Assembly (NCBI GenBank): GCA_037178975.1
Contig: JASJZH010000003.1
Coordinates: 372,001-436,000, forward strand
From: Oscheius tipulae
Taxonomy: Eukaryota; Nematoda; Chromadorea; Rhabditida; Rhabditidae
Reading direction: 5' to 3'
Length of the DNA stretch: 64,000 bases
The first letter of the stretch is position 1, and each line of letters begins with the position of its first letter. The notes under the pieces are model-generated. The model worked only from the letters and a program-made list of their open reading frames with translations, did no database searches and had not been told where the DNA came from. The position numbers were made by a program, and so were the translations under genes. Positions 57,275-64,000 of the stretch are shown one piece after another.

Positions 57275-60200
57275 ATGGCCGCTGAGCCGGGCCCTGCTCA
57301 CGGGTCCGGCTCCACGGGCCGAAAAATTCCACCCACTATGAGACTCTTGCGACAAGTCTCCGGCCTCTTTGAGTCCAAGAAGGGTGAGTCAAGGGGCTTT
57401 TTGAATTTTTGAAAAAATTCCCGCCAAGTTATAGGCTCTTCAAGGGAATTTGCGCGTATAGCTAAGAAAATAATTAAAATTTAAAAAAATCGTTTATACG
57501 TATGCAGCTAAAATTCCCAGAACAAAAATTTCACGCTCAATTTAGCGCGCCGTTCAAATCATTGTGTTTTTGTGAACAGACATGACAAGATTGTACGGGT
57601 ATTACTCGAACTGTAACGAGACGTTACGGGTCTCGTTACAGTTCGAGGTCTCGCTTTGACATGTTCTAGTAGTAGACTTTTATCTGGCCTACAACTTTGT
57701 AGTACATCAAAAGTCTGAAAAATCAAGTATTTGACCTAAAAATTGCGATTTCCCAATACACCTTCTGATACCTGTACACTGTTTTTAACAGATCACCCAC
57801 AAATCTCCTTATTTTTAAGCCGAAGTAAGACTTTTTCTTATTTTCTGCCCACACACATCCTCCTCAAAATAGGCCTGTTTATCCCGAAATGATACAGGGG
57901 CTTTTTGAGCTCCTTTTTCAATCGAGGCTCGACTGGCAAACATGAGACGTATTGAGTCTATTTTCGATATTCTTCAAGAGAAAAAGTAGACAGACCAATT
58001 AGAAGAGAAGGTTTCTTCAAAACATAAATAAAAATGTCTGAAGTGTATATCTGGTTACTATACTCTGATGATCACTATACTTCAAGTTGGCGGTAGTTTT
58101 GAGAACAGCTGCCAGAGTTGGTGAGCAGTCTCTTGTTCCAGATCTCAAACTTCGGGACTTCTTGTTGTTCTCTACAGCGGTTTTTTGTATGCAACTACTA
58201 TTGTCGCTGCGCAGTCTGTTTGGTGCTCCAAACAGGGCCAGCTTCTGCACTTTGAACCTTTCCCTGACGACTACTAAAATTATCTTCTCTCTCTCTCTCA
58301 TTATGCGCGTTAATCTCACTGGTGTTCCCTTGACTAATCACCGAGTGCTCGTATATTTTCCATATTTGCCACACTTGGTGAATATCGGCCTAATCGGGTG
58401 GACAATTTGCCATGGGGAGTGGCAATTTGAGAGAGATTCTTGTTCACGAGAAAGACGACAAGATGAGACGTGTAGGGATGACGTGGGCTGTCGTCAAATT
58501 GCGAAAGTATCACTTTTTTGCGCAGGAGATTTGGGGATCTGGACGAAAATAGGACGGCGGAGATCAGTCGGATCCCTCAGTCTTAATGTCACCATGTCTC
58601 TCGCTTGGTACGTCTAGAAAATTGCTCAAATTCGTACATTCTCGCCATCTCACAACAAAAATTCCAGATCTGATGAATGATTGGGAAATAGGAGGCACGC
58701 AGAATAAGTGGGTCTGTCCAAGTGACAGGCATCTTCAGCTCCGAGCACAGTAGGTTTCAGTTTAAAGTCAAAGCCCGATCTGTTACCTGCTTCCCTGCTT
58801 AGAGCCATAGCAAATCTAACCTAAGGTCTAGGCTCAAAGCCGGATGGTCGGTCAGGACGCAGACGGCGCGAAGTCCGACAAACTCGAAGGCCAATGGAGG
58901 GATCAGTGAGGCTGAACAGGAACAGATTCGAATGGTTCTAGCCAAGGCTGAAGCCTCTAAGGCGAAGGAACAGCAGAGGATAGGGTGAGTACAGAAGGGA
59001 GAGAGGTGACAGTATAAGAGTAGGAAACAGTCCAGTCTAGATCCAATAGAGAGTATAAGTCAAGCCAGTGCTATGCAGTTCACTGTCTGGTCCAGCTCAA
59101 ATTCACTTCTTTTAAGAGGCAGAAGAGAGTTTATAGGGCCTTTAGGTAAAGTATAGACCCAGGTAAGCGTAATAGAATGAGGTATGATCAAATAGTCAAG
59201 CCAGTTCAGTTCAGTCTGGATACAAGGTTTTTTTTTCCCTACTCTTGATCCCCCAAAGCATCTCGTCCCACAAATTGAATAACCAATTGAAGGGGACAGA
59301 TTTTACGAAAACAAGGACATTTTTGGCTTCTACTAATGCTCATTTACCGCATGTTGTTCCAGAAAAATGGTCGACCGACTGGATAAGATGCGAAGGCGAG
59401 CCACCGGGAACGGTGTCACTCACTGCCTTCTCTGCTCGACCGAGTTCGGACTTCTGGCCTCGAAAAGCTACGCAGCCATGTGCTCCGATTGTCGAAAGGT
59501 ACGTCATCAAGGGGTTATTATTCAGTTTTTTTGAGAGGAGGAGGGCTGGGTACTCGGCAAACCACTTCCTCTCTCTATTGTTTTAGAAAGAAAGAGCAAG
59601 GAAATGAAAAAATAACAAGGATACAGAGGGACAGAGACAGAAACAGAGAGACTGATACCAACCCAACACTTTTCAGTACGTCTGTCAACGAAACTGCGGC
59701 GTTGAGACCCTGGATCCCCAGCGAGGCGAGGTCGTCTTCCTCTGCAAAATCTGCTCTGAAGCACGAGAGGTGGTTAGTCAGTGGTCGCAGGGCTATTTTC
59801 CATTTTTCTTCACGTCGTGTTGTCCTACCTCATTTTCTGTGAAAAGTCCACTCTCTCAATTTTCTATCCACACTTTCCTCTATCGCTTACTATGCTTTTG
59901 TGATTTTGACACGCAAGTGCGATCGTCTCCTCTCAAAGTGATGTCGTTACAGAGTCCACTTGTTTTTTAAGTTTTCATGTTTGTTTTAGTCCCCATGTAA
60001 AGACGAATTCTTGCAGCTTTGGAAGAAGAGCGGAGCATGGTTCTACCACGAGATGCCGAACTATGTCAAGCCGGAAATGGTAAGTCTGTCTTTATCATTG
60101 TTTCTCTGTCTCTCTGTCTTCCTGTCTCCCGATGACCAGACTCTTTCCGCTTCAGGGCAACGGTGAGGTACGCTCTCCTCCCCATCAACCCAAACCCTCA

Positions 60201-63200
60201 TGGGCCTTCGGAGCTTCTACTCCTAACGCAAACACCCAGTTCGCACCGGAGAAGCCGAAGAGACAGCTGCCAAACTGTCCCACACCTCCTCACATCATAC
60301 ACAATGAGCCTAGGTGAGTTCCGATCCTATTTTGTGAACTCTACCCGTATGAGGTCGGTGTTTAACAAAGAATAATTTAGTAGTCCTCGTAGTCCGCGCA
60401 GTCCGCGCAGTCCACGAGGCCAGCCGGCCCAGCAGCCGGCTCTGCCGCCGCCCGACATACTCGTAAGGTTTGTAGGTTGAGCTGGCGTGTTCTCTCCTCT
60501 TTTCTTGGTTGCCTGAATGCAGTTTTCACTTGTAGTTCTCTTGGTGTGTGTGCACCCCGTCTGACACCTGTTGCCGTGTCTTTTCACCACTTTTCTGTTC
60601 AGTTCAAGCCGCCTTTCTCTAAGAGACACTTTTCATTCTTAAATCTTTGGTATTTGAACTTTTGAAGTTCTTACAGTCTATATTTTACAGCTATTACCTC
60701 AAAGACGTTTAGATTTGCCTATGCGTATACAGACAAGACAGCTTACTACAGTTTTGGCTTAAAATTGTGCCACTACGATCTCACTTTCCACCTACAAGGT
60801 TCCATTCTCCAGCTTTGCAATGTATTACAAAGTTGTAGCCTAGATCGAACTCTACCCCTCCGCAAAACATCACAGCGCTGAAAAATCACTTCTTGAATCC
60901 CCTTAGTTTTAGCACTGGGGCTCGGTCACCCGTGTCACCCCCGTACCATCTCTCCTCGGTCAATTCCTTATATAGTTTGGAGCGCCCCTGCAAATCAGCT
61001 AGTACCTGCGGCACCCTCTGACCATGATCGTTGTAGAACGAGTCTAACGAAGTAGCTTCGAGAGTGGTCTAGGGAAAAATACTGCTTTTTGGAGAATACA
61101 GGGCTCTGTCCTGGCTTTTGTCAGGCCAGTGTCCTGTTTTCTGTCAATGTTCTCTGAACACTTTGTGACCAAACAAATTGTATTTTTCGAGAACATTTCT
61201 GGTCTTGTCCAGATTTCTCAATCTGTTCGATCCACTTCTACATTTGTTCCTATCCATTCACACAGAGTACAGAATCCCTCTCACCGTAGTCGTATTCCCT
61301 AAGTCACCAGGCAATAACAATCTCTTCAGCTGCAGGTCCAAATCTCCACGTCCACGTATACAGCCCTCGTGGGTCAAGGAGAAGGTGATGAGCTCGATGA
61401 GTGTCGACGACGATGACAAGTGAGTTCACAAGCAAACTATGGGCCGCTGCTGGCTATTAGCATGACAACTACTTTAACTCTCCTAGAAAACTGTCGCGTT
61501 TCACTGTTTCCTCTCCAATCTAAACAACTATCCACAATATGGCAAATGCATGGCCTCTTGTGCACGCTCGTGTTTCTATTCCAGCCCGACGATCGTCAAT
61601 CCTCTCAGGAGCAGCAGTGAGGGCGAGTACGCTCAGTCTGGAGTCGTGCGCAAAGCGCCACAGAGACAGACGTCTTCTCAGAGGAGAGAAGCTAATCTGG
61701 CGAGGTTCACCATGACACAGCAGAGGATCTCGGACAGTGGTGAGTTGGGAGAAAATAGATAGATCCAGAGAGACAGAGAGACGAGGAGATAGAGTGACAG
61801 AGAGACAAAGACAAAGCGTTCTACACGGATGCATATCTGTCACCATACCCTTTCCAGAAGAAGAAGATTCCTCCCCAGAATCTCGAGCCTCCACGAGGAC
61901 TCCCTCACCACGTCATTCTCTAGCCACTCCGTCCAGCTATGATTCCTCCCACAAGGACCTCCGCCAGACGGAACAGCTGGTCCTCGACGATGCCCGAAGT
62001 ATCGACAGCGGAGGTAACAGTCAGTTACTTTTATTCCCGGTTGCTCTGAAGCCTAAGAAATTGTAAGCACGCGCCGATCACTCGCATTCTTTACTAACAG
62101 AGCATCCATTTGAAATCTGTCAAGATATCCCTTTTTCCAGTTGTCCAGTCCGACCACTCGAACCCTCAAGCAGCTCTGACTCTCAGTGTGAGCTCACTGA
62201 CTCCATTCGCGAGTCAAGTCGAAACGGCGCCAATGTCGGTCAAGTCCAACGACTCGGATGAGAGGAGAATGGTCCAATCTGCCTCTGGAAGCAGTATGGT
62301 CAGTCCACCGCCGATCCCTCCTCGAAGCCCTGAGGTCAAGTCGAGACAGCCAAGCTTGGAAGCCCGACGGATCAGTATTAGTTCAGCTGCCAGTACCAAA
62401 AGGGTCGGTACATCGAGTGACAGTGTCAACAAGCTCAATTTGACGGACAACAATCAGAAAGACATGGTATGGGTGCAAATTTAACGGGAGGTTAGAGCCA
62501 TTTTCAGACTTCAACATCCCGAACAGAATCTCCAGGTGGAGCCACCTTCATGAGCAGTCCTGACGACGATTCAAGTTAGTTTACTCGCCTACTTTATGTC
62601 TTCTAGCCTGTGTCTCCTCTCCCTTTATCCTCCGAAAACTCACTGCATTGCCTCTCTCACCACGGTCGTAGACATCCTACCCTATTCCCCATGGTCCTCA
62701 CAGTTGCCACACACGTCTCGTAATGAGTGTCGGTCCAAGATTAAGCATCAAATCAAAATGTCTCTAGTTCAGTGACGGTACTGTATCAAGGTGCCCTGGT
62801 CATATTTTTGGGGTCCATGTCCACTGTTTTTGAAGCGTTTGCTTGGCAGATTTGTTGGGTAGGATTGGGAGAGAGACAGAGAGATGGATAGCAGAGAGTC
62901 AGAGAAACAGAGAAAAAAAGGAGACAGAGAGACTCAGAGACACGAGAGAAAGAAACAGCGAGACAGGGAAACTGGACGGCCTGTACATAATCCAGAGGGA
63001 GACAGGAAGAGAAACAGAGACACAGTGACAGACACAGAGACATACAAGTTGCTTTCTCCCAAGCCCTCCTTCTCTCCTTTATATCGTCCTCTAATATTGA
63101 GCTTTCTAAACGGGGTGTCCCTGCTTTAGAGCGTCAACAGCAGCTCCGCCGGCGTGCCCTCTTGGAACGCATCGATGCTGCCCGTCTCCTAGCTCAGGAA

Positions 63201-64000
63201 CAGAACTCCGAGGAGGAGGACATTCCGCCACAGCCGACTTCAGATTCCGAGACCACGAGCACCACCGCACCACTGGATGAGCCGGGTCCGTCCAAAAGGA
63301 CTTCTCCTTCTCCACGTCGTGCTCGTGTCAGCCTGCTTTCCTGCTTTTTGCCTCGAAAAAAACGTAGTGTTTTCTGACAATTTTTGGGAAATCATACGAG
63401 ACAGGAAAGAAGGTCAAATGCATGTTTTTGTTGTGGTGTACTTTCAGCGAGCATGTGATTTTCGGATATTTTCATTCGCATGAGCACTTTAAATCTTTCA
63501 TTTCTCTCTCATGACTATACTCTCTCTAAATGGCCTTTCATCAGAAAAATCTAACTATCTTCTATTCCTGGCTTGGTTAGGTTCAATCTATCTTTGTTCA
63601 CTGGAAATTGTATTGTATTGAGAAACTTCTAGGTCTTCTCGGATCGGTGATGTTCACTCTGACATACATATCGGCTGACAAAAAGCTGGTCATCCATCTT
63701 CTGAGAGCAAAGGTAAGGGGAGACAAAGAGACAGAGACAGACCACTGTTCCAATCTTTCAGAATTTGATAGCGATGGACAGCAACGGTTTCTCCGATCCT
63801 TACGTAAAGTTCTACCTCCTTCCCGGAGTTGCCAAGGCCACCAAGCTGAAAAGCAAGACAATAGAGAAGACTCTTAATCCGGAGTGGGACGAGACCCTGA
63901 CCTACTACGGAGTGACGGAGGACGACATGTACCGGAAAACGTTGAGGCTGGTGGTCTTTGACAGAGACAGGATCGGATCGGATTTCTTGGGAGAGACAAG
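57275..64000 (+). CDS. rbf-1: Rabphilin (Rab effector), 3' truncated by the window
   Basis: Exons 57275-57383, 58840-58984, 59363-59498, 59677-59769, 60017-60079, 60156-60313, 60381-60467, 61336-61419, 61585-61739, 61858-62013, 62141-62466, 62508-62574, 63130-63324, 63633-63712 and 63762-64000 (continuing) give about 697 residues so far. An N-terminal helix (EQEQIRMVLAKAEASKAKEQ, MVDRLDKMRRRATGNGVTHC) is the Rab-binding region, followed by a zinc finger with four CXXC pairs (CLLC, CSDC, CQRNC, CKIC) and the Rab3-contacting SGAWFY. A Pro/Ser/Arg linker (SPRSPRSPRSPRG) leads to a C2A domain: SVMFTLTYISADKKLVIHL, MDSNGFSDPYVKFYLLPG, LNPEWDETLTYYGV, with the calcium-binding aspartates. Rabphilin binds Rab3/Rab27 on synaptic vesicles. 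The C2B domain lies beyond the window. The start is tentative because the frame is open upstream of ATG 57275 (TPNVLM) and the exon 1 to 2 acceptor (CTCAAAG) is weak. The symbol is by analogy with C. elegans. Confidence 0.87.
57605..57647. repeat. Perfect 18 bp inverted repeat (hairpin)
   Basis: CTCGAACTGTAACGAGAC, 7 nt loop GTTACGG, then the exact reverse complement. It lies in the first rabphilin intron (57384-58839). Confidence 0.9.
60800..61130 (+). repeat. Dispersed repeat, copy 2
   Basis: Homologous to 56620-56905, in the long rabphilin intron (60468-61335). It contains an inserted or retained GCTTTTTGGAGA not present in copy 1. Confidence 0.75.
62865..63045. repeat. (CAGAGA)n tract in a rabphilin intron
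   Basis: About 180 bp of imperfect GAGACAGAGAGAC repeats on the coding strand, in the intron 62575-63129. Confidence 0.85.

Noticed and set aside
58087-58617. Plus-strand open frame of 176 codons in a rabphilin intron
   Set aside because: Its composition is not coding-like, it contains the repeated CTCTCTCTCT tract, and its frame does not join either rabphilin exon.
1-64000. CRISPR array, prophage, integron or bacterial operon
   Set aside because: No spaced direct repeats of CRISPR type; all genes have introns and eukaryotic signals.

Overview
The window is genomic DNA of a nematode. Intron 3' ends follow the nematode TTTTCAG pattern, many introns are only 35-45 nt, and several start codons sit a few bases after an unpaired TTTCAG acceptor, as expected for spliced-leader trans-splicing. 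The gene content agrees: a rhabditid-type acyltransferase-3/SGNH (oac) protein, an MSP-domain protein, an ANGEL deadenylase-like protein, and rabphilin. I cannot name the species. All models were spliced by eye from reading-frame phase and splice consensus; none has been checked against transcripts.

Region 1 (1-18.1 kb) is gene-dense. It holds the 3' end of an unrecognised + strand gene, a small membrane protein (-), an RRM RNA-binding protein (+), an unrecognised basic protein (-), a 16-exon Upf1-like SF1 helicase (+), a 12-exon O-acyltransferase (+), several small unrecognised genes, a SUMO-like ubiquitin-fold protein (+) and a 13-exon JADE-family PHD protein (-). Many introns here carry degenerate TCTCTG/CAGAGA repeats in either orientation.

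Region 2 (20.7-31.3 kb) has a different texture: two tandem CCCH zinc-finger genes of the ZC3H10 type, then a 12-exon ANGEL (CCR4-like EEP) gene. Three of the ANGEL introns hold copies of a fold-back MITE. TCTCTG repeats are absent.

Region 3 (31.2-40.8 kb) holds small secreted-peptide candidates and a tandem kinase cluster on the - strand: a kinase with a C-terminal MSP domain, a degenerate paralogue with HRG in place of HRD, and a solo N-terminal fragment. An unrecognised 155-residue gene follows, then a large, probably broken - strand gene with more MITE ends beside it.

Region 4 (40.8-57.2 kb) is gene-poor, with one orphan GC-rich candidate exon, two more MITE copies and other dispersed repeats. 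Region 5 (57.3 kb to the end) is the 5' two thirds of a rabphilin gene (Rab-binding helix, zinc finger, linker and the start of C2A), cut by the window edge.

Functionally the genes are unrelated housekeeping, chromatin (JADE), RNA (RRM, ZC3H10, ANGEL, SF1 helicase) and synaptic (rabphilin) genes. The non-standard content is the MITE family, the intron repeats and the kinase/MSP cluster.
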